Source of the DNA: JBHELB01 sp041859045
GTDB taxonomy: Bacteria > Hydrogenedentota > Hydrogenedentia > Hydrogenedentales > SLHB01
Assembly: GCA_041859045.1 (NCBI GenBank)
Contig: JBHELB010000048.1
Coordinates: 1-44,593, forward strand
Direction of reading: 5' to 3'
Length of the DNA: 44,593 nucleotides
The translations under genes were made by a program, and so were the position numbers. Below the pieces are notes generated by a model that was not told the DNA's origin, ran no database searches, and saw only the letters and a program-made list of their open reading frames with translations. Shown here piece after piece: positions 14,041 through 21,765 of the stretch (within the stretch, counting starts at the first letter, position 1; the number at the start of each line of letters is the position of its first letter).

Positions 14041-16536
14041 ATGGAATTGTTTGCTACCGACCTTGACCGGCTGGGTTTCCTGCTGGAAACGGACGCCGCG
14101 CTTGGGCTGCATCTGGAATCGCTCGCGGCGCAGGACGTCGAACTCGTCAGCGAGGAACTGCCGCCGGACCAGCGCCCGAAGTATGTCACGAACTACATCG
14201 GCTCGAAGCAGAAGCTGGTGGACTGGATTTGGAAGCACACACCGGACGACGTGGAGTCGGTTGCGGACGCGTTCTCCGGTTCCGCCGCGGTCGCGTACAT
14301 GTACAAGACGAAGGGCCTGCGCGTGCTGGCCAACGACCGGCTCCGGTACTGTTACCATGCTGCCCGCGCCATTGTGGAGAATTCGGACACGCGTTTCACC
14401 GACGCAGACCTGGACAAACTCATCGCACACAATTCCAAAGCCCGCACCTTTGTCCGGGACACGTTCAAGGGCATCTTCTTCGCCCAAGGCGTCCACGGCA
14501 TCATCGATAACATCCGCGCGAACTGCGATTCCTTCAAGGGATACAAGAAAGACATCGCCCTGTTCGCACTGGGCAAGACATGTCTGTCCGGCAAAGGCGG
14601 CTTCGGGCATTTCTCCGCGGCGACAGAGAATGGTAAACGCCAAGACACCCCGGACGAATTCACGGAACGCCTGAAGGGCAACATCGCGCGCATCAACGCG
14701 TTGATTTTCGACGACGGCAAGCCGTGCAAGGCGTCGCGCGAGGACGTGAACGCGTTTCTGCCGAAGGCCGACGTGGACCTCGCGTATTTCGACCCGCCGT
14801 ACGCGACGGAATTCAGCACGACCAACTATGAGCGGTCGTACCATTTTGTCGAGGGCCTGATGACTTATTGGGATGGCCTGGAAATCAACGCGGACTCGAA
14901 GGTGAAGTTCTACGAGTCCGACCATGAGACCGTCACCAAGGCCAACGCCAAGGGCGTCTTCGAGACCTTCCTCGGCAACGCGGCGCACATCCCCCACTGG
15001 CTCATCTCGTACCGCGACCACGCGTATCCCAACGAATCCGACATGAAAAGCATCATCGCGTCGCACGGGCGTGATTCGTCGATGAAATCCCAGCAGCACC
15101 ATTACTCGATCACCGCGCGTCACGGGGAGAACTCCAACGCGTTGGAGCGGCTGTTCATCTGCCGCAAAGCAAAAGCGGAGGCACAAAAGCGTCAGGGCGA
15201 TTCGGCGTTGCCTGACGGGCTGCGCACCGCGGCCATGCACACCTCCGCGCCCATCGAGTTTGTCTTTCCCTCGGCGGAAGCGCTCGACGCGGCCCCCGGT
15301 CCCGCCGGCGACCCGCAGTTCAGCTTTGTCTTGTGTCGCGCGGGCACGAACCGGAATGGTGACCATTTCCTCGCCGAGGAACTTTCCACCCGGTACATGA
15401 CGGCGGTCAACAAGAAGATCGACCTCAAGCACTCGCAGGACTTCACGGACATCGTCGGAGGCATCGCTGGCGCGGACTATCTCGAAGACGCCCAGAGCCA
15501 ACGTATCGAGTGTTCGGGCGAACTGTACACGCGCGACAGCGCCAACGCGCAGCTCGCGTACAAGCTCATGAAACGCGGCGTGATCACGCACGTGTCGATG
15601 GAGTGCGACTACGAGGAGGGCGAGTGCTCGGTCTGCGGCAAACGCGTGGCGTCCAAGAACGATTACTGCGTCCACCTGCGCAAGTACAAGGGCGGCGAGT
15701 TCCAGGGGAAACCGGTTTATGAAATTCTGCACGGCGTGACGTTCACGGGCGTCGGACTGCTCGACCGCAAGGGCGCGGACGAGAACGCCCGGATACTTCA
15801 GGTGGCCCATCAAATGCCGAACGCGGAATGTGGAATACGGAACGACGGAAGTCCGGACGAGTCGAACACGGGAACCATAGAAGGAGACATGACGATGGAC
15901 GAAAACGACAAGAAGCCCCAAGAGGAAACCGAGGGCGCGAAGAAGAAGGACGACCCCGGCGGCGGAGGTGGCGGTGGTGGCGGCAACGCGCCCGTGCCCG
16001 AAGACCCCGCCGCGTTGAAAGCGCGCGTCAAGGAACTGGAGAAGGAAAACCGCGACCTCAAGCAGCAGGTGCTCGAACTTCAGAAACAGGTGCAGGACCT
16101 CGAAGCGGACAAGAAGGCCGCCGCGAACCGAGCGCGTGCGCAAAAACTCCTGCGCAAGATGGAGAAGCAGGGCGTCGCGTTCGCGTCCGACGATGACCGC
16201 GAACAGGAACTGTTTCGCCTGGCCAGTCTGTCCGACGAAGCGTTCGCAGCGACGGAGACAGCCTACGAGCGCGTGGCGGGCATCAAACCGTCTGCGGACG
16301 CTGGCAAGGACGACGCCACCGCGAAGGCGGGCGACGGCCCCCCCGCGCAGGAATCCGCGCAAGCGTGTCGCACCTGCACAAAAGAGAAACCGCCGATTCG
16401 CACCGACGCCGGCGTGCGGCCCTTGGATGTCGACGACAGCAAGGCCTCGCTCGAAGACCAGTTGCGGGACGGCTTCATGGCCGCGTACCACACGCGGGTC
16501 GCCTCGGAAACCGGAACCCTGGCCCAGTCGGCCTAA
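14041..16536 (+). CDS. Fusion of Dam-like N6-adenine methyltransferase, prohead protease and scaffold
   Basis: Residues about 46-380 look like a D12-class adenine methyltransferase: 'NYIGSKQKLVDWIW' (SAM binding) and 'DPPY' at 251-254. Residues about 405-600 resemble capsid maturation proteases: 'CRAGTNRNGDHFLAEEL', 'KIDLKHSQDFTDIVGG', 'GVITHVSMECDYEEG' and a Cys motif 'CSVCGKRVASKNDYCVHL'. Residues 617-831 are a low-complexity acidic part with nine glycines, a coiled coil ('LKARVKELEKENRDLKQQ') and a helical tail, as in scaffolds. GGAGG and the leader element precede the ATG. The protease call rests on position and partial motif; the catalytic residues are not certain. Confidence 0.75.
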   Translation: MELFATDLDRLGFLLETDAALGLHLESLAAQDVELVSEELPPDQRPKYVTNYIGSKQKLVDWIWKHTPDDVESVADAFSGSAAVAYMYKTKGLRVLANDRLRYCYHAARAIVENSDTRFTDADLDKLIAHNSKARTFVRDTFKGIFFAQGVHGIIDNIRANCDSFKGYKKDIALFALGKTCLSGKGGFGHFSAATENGKRQDTPDEFTERLKGNIARINALIFDDGKPCKASREDVNAFLPKADVDLAYFDPPYATEFSTTNYERSYHFVEGLMTYWDGLEINADSKVKFYESDHETVTKANAKGVFETFLGNAAHIPHWLISYRDHAYPNESDMKSIIASHGRDSSMKSQQHHYSITARHGENSNALERLFICRKAKAEAQKRQGDSALPDGLRTAAMHTSAPIEFVFPSAEALDAAPGPAGDPQFSFVLCRAGTNRNGDHFLAEELSTRYMTAVNKKIDLKHSQDFTDIVGGIAGADYLEDAQSQRIECSGELYTRDSANAQLAYKLMKRGVITHVSMECDYEEGECSVCGKRVASKNDYCVHLRKYKGGEFQGKPVYEILHGVTFTGVGLLDRKGADENARILQVAHQMPNAECGIRNDGSPDESNTGTIEGDMTMDENDKKPQEETEGAKKKDDPGGGGGGGGGNAPVPEDPAALKARVKELEKENRDLKQQVLELQKQVQDLEADKKAAANRARAQKLLRKMEKQGVAFASDDDREQELFRLASLSDEAFAATETAYERVAGIKPSADAGKDDATAKAGDGPPAQESAQACRTCTKEKPPIRTDAGVRPLDVDDSKASLEDQLRDGFMAAYHTRVASETGTLAQSA
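15819..15842 (+). repeat. Short GGAATGTGGAATACGGAA-type dispersed repeat inside the coding region
   Basis: A run of 'GGAAT-GTGGAAT-ACGGAA' units resembles the tandem TGCGGAA-type sequences scattered in some environmental bacterial genomes. It is translated in frame as 'NAECGIRND', in the linker between the protease and scaffold parts. Short, so tentative. Confidence 0.35.
15895..16536 (+). CDS. Scaffold protein from an internal in-frame start
   Basis: An AGGAG at 15882-15886 stands 8 bases before the in-frame ATG of MDENDKKPQEETEG. This would give a 213-residue scaffold containing only the acidic/Gly linker, coiled coil and C-terminal helices. Internal scaffold starts within protease genes are known from lambda (C/Nu3). 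A neighbouring ATG at 15889 is too close to the AGGAG to be used. Evidence is by sequence only. Confidence 0.55.
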   Translation: MDENDKKPQEETEGAKKKDDPGGGGGGGGGNAPVPEDPAALKARVKELEKENRDLKQQVLELQKQVQDLEADKKAAANRARAQKLLRKMEKQGVAFASDDDREQELFRLASLSDEAFAATETAYERVAGIKPSADAGKDDATAKAGDGPPAQESAQACRTCTKEKPPIRTDAGVRPLDVDDSKASLEDQLRDGFMAAYHTRVASETGTLAQSA

Positions 16537-16557
16537 CCACAGGAAGGAATCAGCATC

Positions 16558-16920
16558 ATGGGATTTATCAACGCAGCGCACAGGGGTATCGCCTACGGCG
16601 ACGGCTACCTGCAGGGCGACGGCGAACTGGGGCAGTTGGTCAAGGTCGTGGGCAACGACCTGTTCGCAGTGAACACCGACCCGGCCACGCCGTCGTTCGG
16701 CATCCTCGTCAAGGGATACAAGAGCGGCGAAATGCCCACCATCTATTGCATGGGCGGCGTGTACGAGACCGATGTGTTCGAGGGAACCATCCACGCAGGC
16801 GACCAATTGAAGGCATCCACGAACGGCAGGCTCACGGCCGGTATCGGCGAAGGCGACTTGACGGTCGCCCAAGCGATCTCCGTATCCGGCGGCACGCTCA
16901 AATTCCGGCTGCTGGTCTAA
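16558..16920 (+). CDS. Head decoration-like protein
   Basis: It is a 120-residue, glycine-rich beta protein directly before the major capsid gene ('GIAYGDGYLQGDGELGQLVK', 'HAGDQLKASTNGRLT'). The position and composition fit capsid decoration/cement proteins that stabilise the expanded head. AGGAAGG precedes the ATG. The exact family is not recognised. Confidence 0.6.
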   Translation: MGFINAAHRGIAYGDGYLQGDGELGQLVKVVGNDLFAVNTDPATPSFGILVKGYKSGEMPTIYCMGGVYETDVFEGTIHAGDQLKASTNGRLTAGIGEGDLTVAQAISVSGGTLKFRLLV

Positions 16921-16938
16921 GGAAGGAAAACATCACCT

Positions 16939-17799
16939 ATGAAGACTGCCACAAACATTCACAGCCAAGAGTACATGGAGGCCATGGCCCGCCTCATGAA
17001 CCAGGCGCTCGAGTCGCCCGAGGGCATGCGCGCCTTGGCGGCCGCTATCGCCGCGCCCATCGAACAGGAAATCGACCGCAAGGAAATCTCCTCGCTCCTG
17101 CTCACCAAGCACACGTTGCCCAAGGGCGAACGGCCCATCTACCAAAAGCGGGCGAACGTCGCTGCGCACTGGATCAGTTCCGAGGGCCAAGCGCGTGAAG
17201 GCGAAGTGGGTAAGGACGAAATCGAGTTTCCGACGCACCGCATCCACTCGCACCCGATGGTCGATATTTCGGTGCTCAAGCACGGGAACATCGGCACGCT
17301 CATGGATATCCAAACCAGCGCCGCGAACGAAATCCGCAAGGCAATCGATAGCCGCACGCTGACCGTGTTGTCCGCAGCCGTGCCTGCGGCGAACGTCGTC
17401 GAGGTCACGGGCACGGCGCTCACCGAGGCCGCGCTCAACCAAGCCATCTCGATCATCGAAGACCTCGAAATGTCCGTGAAGTACATCGTCATGCGCGGAC
17501 GCCGCTTCAACGACATGCGCGCGTGGAACCTCGACCCGGAGACGAAAGCCGAACTGCGCGCCAAGGGCGTCATCAAGAACTACGGCACCGGCGGCATTCT
17601 GCTCACGGCGGCTGCGGCGATGGACGAGATCATCCTCGTGCCGGACACGGAGGTCGGCAAGATGCCCATCCGCGAAACGCTGACGACCGAGTCCGTCGAG
17701 TACAAAACGCGCTTCAAGACCGGCTGGCTCGCGTGGATGGAACTGGGCCAAGGCGTCACGCGCCCGGAAATGCTGGTCAAAATCCGGATTCTAGGGTAA
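16939..17799 (+). CDS. Major capsid protein
   Basis: The 286-residue protein follows scaffold and decoration genes. Segments 'HGNIGTLMDIQTSAANEIRK', 'IVMRGRRFNDMRAW', 'VIKNYGTGGILLTAAAAMD', 'IILVPDTEVGKMP' and the C-terminal 'GWLAWMELGQGVTRPEM' are typical of HK97-fold major capsid proteins. The N-terminal 60 residues are helical and may be a delta-like or arm region. A strong AGGAAGG precedes the ATG. Confidence 0.82.
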   Translation: MKTATNIHSQEYMEAMARLMNQALESPEGMRALAAAIAAPIEQEIDRKEISSLLLTKHTLPKGERPIYQKRANVAAHWISSEGQAREGEVGKDEIEFPTHRIHSHPMVDISVLKHGNIGTLMDIQTSAANEIRKAIDSRTLTVLSAAVPAANVVEVTGTALTEAALNQAISIIEDLEMSVKYIVMRGRRFNDMRAWNLDPETKAELRAKGVIKNYGTGGILLTAAAAMDEIILVPDTEVGKMPIRETLTTESVEYKTRFKTGWLAWMELGQGVTRPEMLVKIRILG

Positions 17800-17811
17800 G
17801 GGGGTACGCAC

Positions 17812-18144
17812 ATGGTCCAAGTGAAGAACGTACGCGTGGGCATGCTGCTCATCAGCGACGCCGCGCTGCAACTCGCGCCGGGTGAGGTCGCGGAGGTCGC
17901 GTCGCTCACGCCGGAAATGGAGCGCGCGGTGACCACGGGACATCTGGTGGTCGTGGCCGACAACACACCGCTTACTTCCGCACCAGACGACATCGCCGCG
18001 TTGCAGGCAGCGGACGCGATGAACCGCGTCCAGACAGAGACAGATGCTGAGCGCCTGAAGTCGTGGCTCGCCACGGAGAAACGCCGTAGCGTCGCCTCGG
18101 CCATCAACACGCGCCTGCAAGAACTTGCCTCCAACACGGGGTAA
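17812..18144 (+). CDS. Hypothetical head/neck protein (110 aa)
   Basis: It starts with VQVKNVRVGMLLISDAALQL and has 'LAPGEVAEVASLTPEM', followed by a helical C-terminus. The first half resembles the small protein at 21499 ('IEVKNLLFQPLSLHT...LGPRERLRL'), so the two may share a small beta-domain. AGGGGGT precedes the start. Role unknown; the position suggests a head component. Confidence 0.6.
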   Translation: MVQVKNVRVGMLLISDAALQLAPGEVAEVASLTPEMERAVTTGHLVVVADNTPLTSAPDDIAALQAADAMNRVQTETDAERLKSWLATEKRRSVASAINTRLQELASNTG

Positions 18145-18148
18145 CGCC

Positions 18149-18628
18149 ATGCCGCTGGCTGACCTCGTCTCCACACTGCGTCAGGACCTCGCCGATACGG
18201 AGAAGACACTCTTCGCCGGCGAGGTCCTGGCGCGGTGTCTATTGAAAGGCGCGTTTCGTCTCGCGCGAGATTTGCGCATCACGCTCTCAGTTGAGAGCGG
18301 AGAGCTCGCGCCGGAACCCGAAGGCGAAGCACGCGAACTCCTGTTGTTGCTCGGGCAAATCCACGCGTGCCAAGTCATGCGCGCCGCCACGGCGAATGCG
18401 TTCTCGTTCACCAGCGGGGACAAGAGCGTCAACAAAACGGGCCAACCCAAGCAGTGGGCGGAGCTCGAAGAATCGCTCACGCTCCAATACCGACAACGCG
18501 TGGCGCAGATGACGCCCGGCGTTCATGACGACGACGGCTACATTATTACGCCAGAGTTCCGGCCCGTCATTTACGAGCAGGGCCTGGACCTCGAACCCCT
18601 GGAGGATCCGCACCTGTGGCCTTACTGA
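18149..18628 (+). CDS. Head-tail connector-like protein (159 aa)
   Basis: The start MPLADLVSTLRQDLAD was preferred over an upstream ATG at 18125 that overlaps the previous gene. The N-terminal helices ('VLARCLLKGAFRLARDL') and the location right after capsid genes fit adaptor proteins that join portal and tail. The call rests mainly on gene order. It overlaps the next gene by 13 bases. Confidence 0.5.
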   Translation: MPLADLVSTLRQDLADTEKTLFAGEVLARCLLKGAFRLARDLRITLSVESGELAPEPEGEARELLLLLGQIHACQVMRAATANAFSFTSGDKSVNKTGQPKQWAELEESLTLQYRQRVAQMTPGVHDDDGYIITPEFRPVIYEQGLDLEPLEDPHLWPY

Positions 18629-18981
18629 GCACGAACGAGAAGGCGGAAGCGGGAGCCGATGTGCGCGAACTGATTCTTGCGTCCGGGCAGACGGCCGTCC
18701 TGCTGCGCGCTGCCGACGGGGAACGGTTGTATGGCACCGACGACATGCCGTACGCGCCGGTCGGCGATCCGTTCCCGCTGGAGTTCATCCCGACGCCAGC
18801 GGAGGACCTCGCGCAGAAGATTGACGCCACGGCTTGCGTGTTGGCGGATGCGGACGTGCGTGCGGAAGATAGGATGCAGGTCGGCGAGGAAGTCTATCGC
18901 GTGCAGACGGTGAAGGAAGAACGGTTGTTCGGCCCAATCACTCACAAGGTGGTCAAGCTGGTACGGCATCATGCCGGTTAA
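18616..18981 (+). CDS. Head closure/stopper-like protein (121 aa)
   Basis: A GTG start lies 10 bases after GGAGG. 'GDPFPLEFIPTPAEDLAQK' and a beta-rich end ('EEVYRVQTVKEERLFGP') are compatible with neck proteins that close the connector. Assignment is by synteny; the next gene overlaps by 11 bases. Confidence 0.45.
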   Translation: MALLSTNEKAEAGADVRELILASGQTAVLLRAADGERLYGTDDMPYAPVGDPFPLEFIPTPAEDLAQKIDATACVLADADVRAEDRMQVGEEVYRVQTVKEERLFGPITHKVVKLVRHHAG

Positions 18982-19465
18982 GCGATTCGGAGACTGGGAC
19001 AAGGTCAAGGCGCGGCTGGAGAACAATCCCGGCGCGCGCTTGGCCAAAGCCATTCGGCAGGCGACCATCCAGAACGCCCTGTTGCTCGTGCGGGAGATAA
19101 AGTGCGGCATCGTCGCGCAAGCGCCCGGCGGCGTACCGTTCGCGCCGCTCGCCGAGAGCACCGTCGACCGTAAAGGCTCCAGCAAGGCCCTCATAGACAC
19201 TGGGTTCCTGCTCAATTCCATCACGCAACGGATTCTGACCGATCGTGCGTTCGTGGGATTGTTGCGAGGGACGGTCAACAAGGACGGCGAGGACATGGTC
19301 AATATCGGGGCCATCATGGAATATGGTGCAACGATCACCATGCCTAACGGCGCCACCATCGTCATCCCGCCGCGCCCCTTCCTCCACCCCACGATGGAGA
19401 AGTACCGCGGCCAAGTCGCGGACAACTACCGGAAGGCTATCCGCGCTGCGCTGGGCGGCGCGTGA
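18971..19465 (+). CDS. Tail completion / virion morphogenesis protein (gpS/Mu gpG-like)
   Basis: The pattern 'FAPLAESTVDRKGSSKALID-TGFLLNSI', then 'IMEYGATITMPNGAT', 'IPPRPFLHPTM' and a C-terminal helix 'NYRKAIRAAL', is that of phage virion morphogenesis proteins related to P2 gpS and Mu gpG, which complete the tail end or neck. At 164 residues the size is normal. It ends the capsid block; inserted cargo follows. Confidence 0.75.
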   Translation: MPVKRFGDWDKVKARLENNPGARLAKAIRQATIQNALLLVREIKCGIVAQAPGGVPFAPLAESTVDRKGSSKALIDTGFLLNSITQRILTDRAFVGLLRGTVNKDGEDMVNIGAIMEYGATITMPNGATIVIPPRPFLHPTMEKYRGQVADNYRKAIRAALGGA

Positions 19466-19510
19466 GAACCGTGTCTTCGTCGAGCGCGATCCGCGTTGTC
19501 TGGTGAAGTG

Positions 19511-19535
19511 GCCCCGGCGGCTCCCGCAGCGGGGC
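19511..19535. terminator. Hairpin between convergent genes
   Basis: GCCCCG pairs with CGGGGC with a 13-base loop, between the tail completion gene (ends 19465) and the minus-strand cargo gene (ends 19565). Placement suits a two-way terminator; there is no T-run. Confidence 0.35.
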
Positions 19536-19564
19536 TCTCAGCGGACAACCACGGAATTGGCTAT

Positions 19565-20407
19565 CTAGAAAACGATACTGATTTCGTAAGGAACAATGGT
19601 CGTCTTTTTGACATCAAGTATTTCATGAGGGAAAGACCTCTGCAATCGATACCCTTTTCGAAAGAGTCCACCCCAATTCGTGAACGTGCAGAACGCGACA
19701 TCGATGGTTCCATCTCCCCGGAATGTGACGCTGGGGGTCGGGTCTATCTTCTCCATCTCGTCTACCTGAGACTGGTCGAATGCGCCTATACCAGACCGGG
19801 CCTCGGTTGGTCGCCGTGAAGCGAGAAGGTCTTGGATGGCTGCGCGGGAAGCGATGATCTGCGTGTCGAAGTAGCCGGCGTGCCATACCAAGTAGAACTG
19901 TCCGCCCACCTCGCTCAGCAGGACGAGTTGAAGGAAACTCTCGGGGGATCCATCGGCTCGGATAGAGGAGAGAAAACGCCTTGTTGTCTCCCGCTTGAGC
20001 ACATTTCTGAGTCCACCCTCGGCAGCCCCATACTCCGCAAGCGTCTGGTAAGGCTTGGCATCCTTTGACCGAACGTAAAGAACGGGCCTTGCCGCGTTGT
20101 GGCTGTATGCCATTACATAGTCAAGAGCCAGGCCCTCACTCAGCGTCAGGCGCGTCAATACATCGAAATATCTGCCAACGTCGAAAGCCAAGGCAGCACG
20201 GTCGTGTTCGGTCTGAAAGCCTCCGGCAGGTCTGGGTGCGGTACTATGAAGCTCGCAGAACCGGACGACCGTGGCGTGAAACTCGTCTGCCTCCGTACCA
20301 TGTCCTTGTGAGTGACTATCGGAGGTGCTAGGGGCTGCCTGACCGGGTGAGAACAGACCGAACCAAAGCAACATTTCGTCGTCTGTCATTGATTGAAATC
20401 CCATCAT
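19565..20407 (-). CDS. Unknown minus-strand cargo gene (moron), about 280 aa
   Basis: The start MMGFQSMTDDEMLLWFGLFS is a choice; the frame is open to 20542, but the first 45 residues look non-coding and no ribosome-binding site is clear. The body is well formed ('GLALDYVMAYSHNAARPVLY', 'LVLLSEVGGQFYLVWHAGYF', 'CTFTNWGGLFRKGYRL'). I recognise no domain. It is transcribed against the late genes and interrupts the capsid/tail junction, as lysogenic-conversion genes do. Confidence 0.6.
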   Translation of the reverse strand: MMGFQSMTDDEMLLWFGLFSPGQAAPSTSDSHSQGHGTEADEFHATVVRFCELHSTAPRPAGGFQTEHDRAALAFDVGRYFDVLTRLTLSEGLALDYVMAYSHNAARPVLYVRSKDAKPYQTLAEYGAAEGGLRNVLKRETTRRFLSSIRADGSPESFLQLVLLSEVGGQFYLVWHAGYFDTQIIASRAAIQDLLASRRPTEARSGIGAFDQSQVDEMEKIDPTPSVTFRGDGTIDVAFCTFTNWGGLFRKGYRLQRSFPHEILDVKKTTIVPYEISIVF

Positions 20408-20884
20408 TGCCGGTGCCACATCGGGTGTCCGACGGCTCCGGGAAGCCAAACCTACTGGGGCATTGCCTCGACTATCTACACCCCGAATCGGCAGTTCGGC
20501 CGAAGCGCCGGGGATATATCCGGAGAATCCGAAGGACCACACACTCGTTCTTGCCCTTCGACGTGACTCTACCTTTGCATGTCAAGGATCCTGTCGTATT
20601 TCTGACCGGTACGGTAAATGCCAGGCATCGCGTCCAACCGGTCATAACTCTGTGCCGCCTCCTTGACTCCCATCCTACCGCAGACTGCCCAACGGCGCTT
20701 GCCATGAGAAGACCAGAATCGTCCCGAGAACCTATCTGCCGTCCACATCGGAAATCGTTCCTTTAGGAGTAGGCTAGCCCATCGGATTGGAGATGGTCAA
20801 CCTATCTGTTTGCGCGGGCCAAGCTGCCCAAACGAGCCCGGTTGCGTTTGGCCAAGAAACGCCTTGCCAGGCAACCTGTCTCGA
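20408..20884. other. Intergenic stretch upstream of the cargo gene
   Basis: I see no convincing gene here on either strand. A TTGACA on the minus strand (20585-20580) could be a -35 box for the cargo gene, but no matching -10 was found at the proper distance. The stretch ends at leader element copy 3. Confidence 0.4.
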
Positions 20885-20900
20885 TTTCCGGTAGATAACC
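20885..20900 (+). promoter_or_regulatory. Repeated leader element, copy 3 (before tail block)
   Basis: An exact TTTCCGGTAGATAACC lies 29 nt before the ATG at 20930. AACCT at its end can pair with AGGTT nine bases later to form a small hairpin before the GGAG. The minus-strand cargo gene was inserted upstream of it. Confidence 0.8.
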
Positions 20901-20929
20901 TGTGAACAAGGTTTGCCGGAGACGAACAC

Positions 20930-21484
20930 ATGACGTTGTTGCGCGAGGTGGTGGAATCCTTCATCCGTCTGGTCAAGGCGGAAATCGCCGCTAATGCCAT
21001 ACTCGTGCCGCCGGACGATATGTTCGAGGTGACGAAAGCCCCGAGTTTCATCCTTCAAGGCCCCACGCCCGTCGAGGACGGCGCACGCCGCTGTCCGGCT
21101 CCTTCTCTTGCCGACGACCGGGAGGGTATGACGTTTACGGAGACAGCGCATCCTCGGCTGTATCACCTGGACTTCGACCTCGTTGCCACGGCGGGTGATG
21201 CGGCGGCGGTGCTGGACATGCAGGAGAAGGTCGCCCGGTTCTTTCTGGCGCACCCGACGTTGCCGTTCGGCGATCGGGGCGCGCTGAACCTGACGTTGCT
21301 CGTGCCGCTGGGCGGTTGGCGGCGGGTGAACCTCTCCAACCTGCGCCAGGTGTCTGGGCGGTGCCGAATCGAGGACTGCCCGGTGTACGACGACACGGTT
21401 CGCGAGGGGAAGCTCATTCACACCCGGATATTCGAGTTCCGTGGCGGCGTCAGCGAAGACTTTGCCTTCGGCCCGAACGCATAG
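20930..21484 (+). CDS. Tail terminator-like protein
   Basis: It is a 184-residue protein immediately before the sheath. 'LYHLDFDLVATAGDAAAVLD', 'LNLTLLVPLGGWRRVNLSNL' and 'LIHTRIFEFRGGVSEDF' suggest an alpha/beta fold like that of tail terminators (gpU-like), which cap the tail tube and sheath. The call is based on order and size. GGAG precedes the ATG; the leader element is upstream. Confidence 0.55.
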   Translation: MTLLREVVESFIRLVKAEIAANAILVPPDDMFEVTKAPSFILQGPTPVEDGARRCPAPSLADDREGMTFTETAHPRLYHLDFDLVATAGDAAAVLDMQEKVARFFLAHPTLPFGDRGALNLTLLVPLGGWRRVNLSNLRQVSGRCRIEDCPVYDDTVREGKLIHTRIFEFRGGVSEDFAFGPNA

Positions 21485-21498
21485 AGGAGAAATCGGCG

Positions 21499-21762
21499 AT
21501 GATTGAAGTGAAGAACCTGTTGTTCCAGCCGCTATCGCTGCATACACGCGACGGGCGTGGTCTGCACCTGGGACCGCGTGAACGGTTGCGTCTCCCGGAC
21601 GACGACGTGTCCGCCGAAATGGAGGCGGCAGCCCGACGCGACGCCGTGAGCCTGAGCCCCATTGAAGAGACCGACGCTAACGAACCACCGCAATCCGCAG
21701 ACAATCCATCCGACCCGGAGCCGGAACCGGCTGTCCGGACGGCGCGCAGGAAAAGGAATTGA
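21499..21762 (+). CDS. Small hypothetical protein (87 aa)
   Basis: The start MIEVKNLLFQPLSL was chosen because AGAGGAG precedes it by about 10 bases. The first 50 residues look like a small beta domain similar to the start of the 17812 protein; the end is acidic and then Arg/Lys rich ('AVRTARRKRN'). Located between terminator and sheath; function unknown. Confidence 0.6.
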   Translation: MIEVKNLLFQPLSLHTRDGRGLHLGPRERLRLPDDDVSAEMEAAARRDAVSLSPIEETDANEPPQSADNPSDPEPEPAVRTARRKRN

Positions 21763-21765
21763 CCC

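Noticed and set aside
13777..16872. A minus-strand frame of about 1030 codons opposite the protease fusion and capsid region
   Set aside because: It is a high-GC antisense shadow: the plus strand carries three coherent genes with ribosome-binding sites, and the minus-strand product has no recognisable motif and is Val/Arg/His-rich as shadows are.
20065..20766. Small plus-strand frames opposite and upstream of the minus-strand cargo gene
   Set aside because: No ribosome-binding sites, poor composition, and mutually overlapping; the minus-strand frame is better formed.
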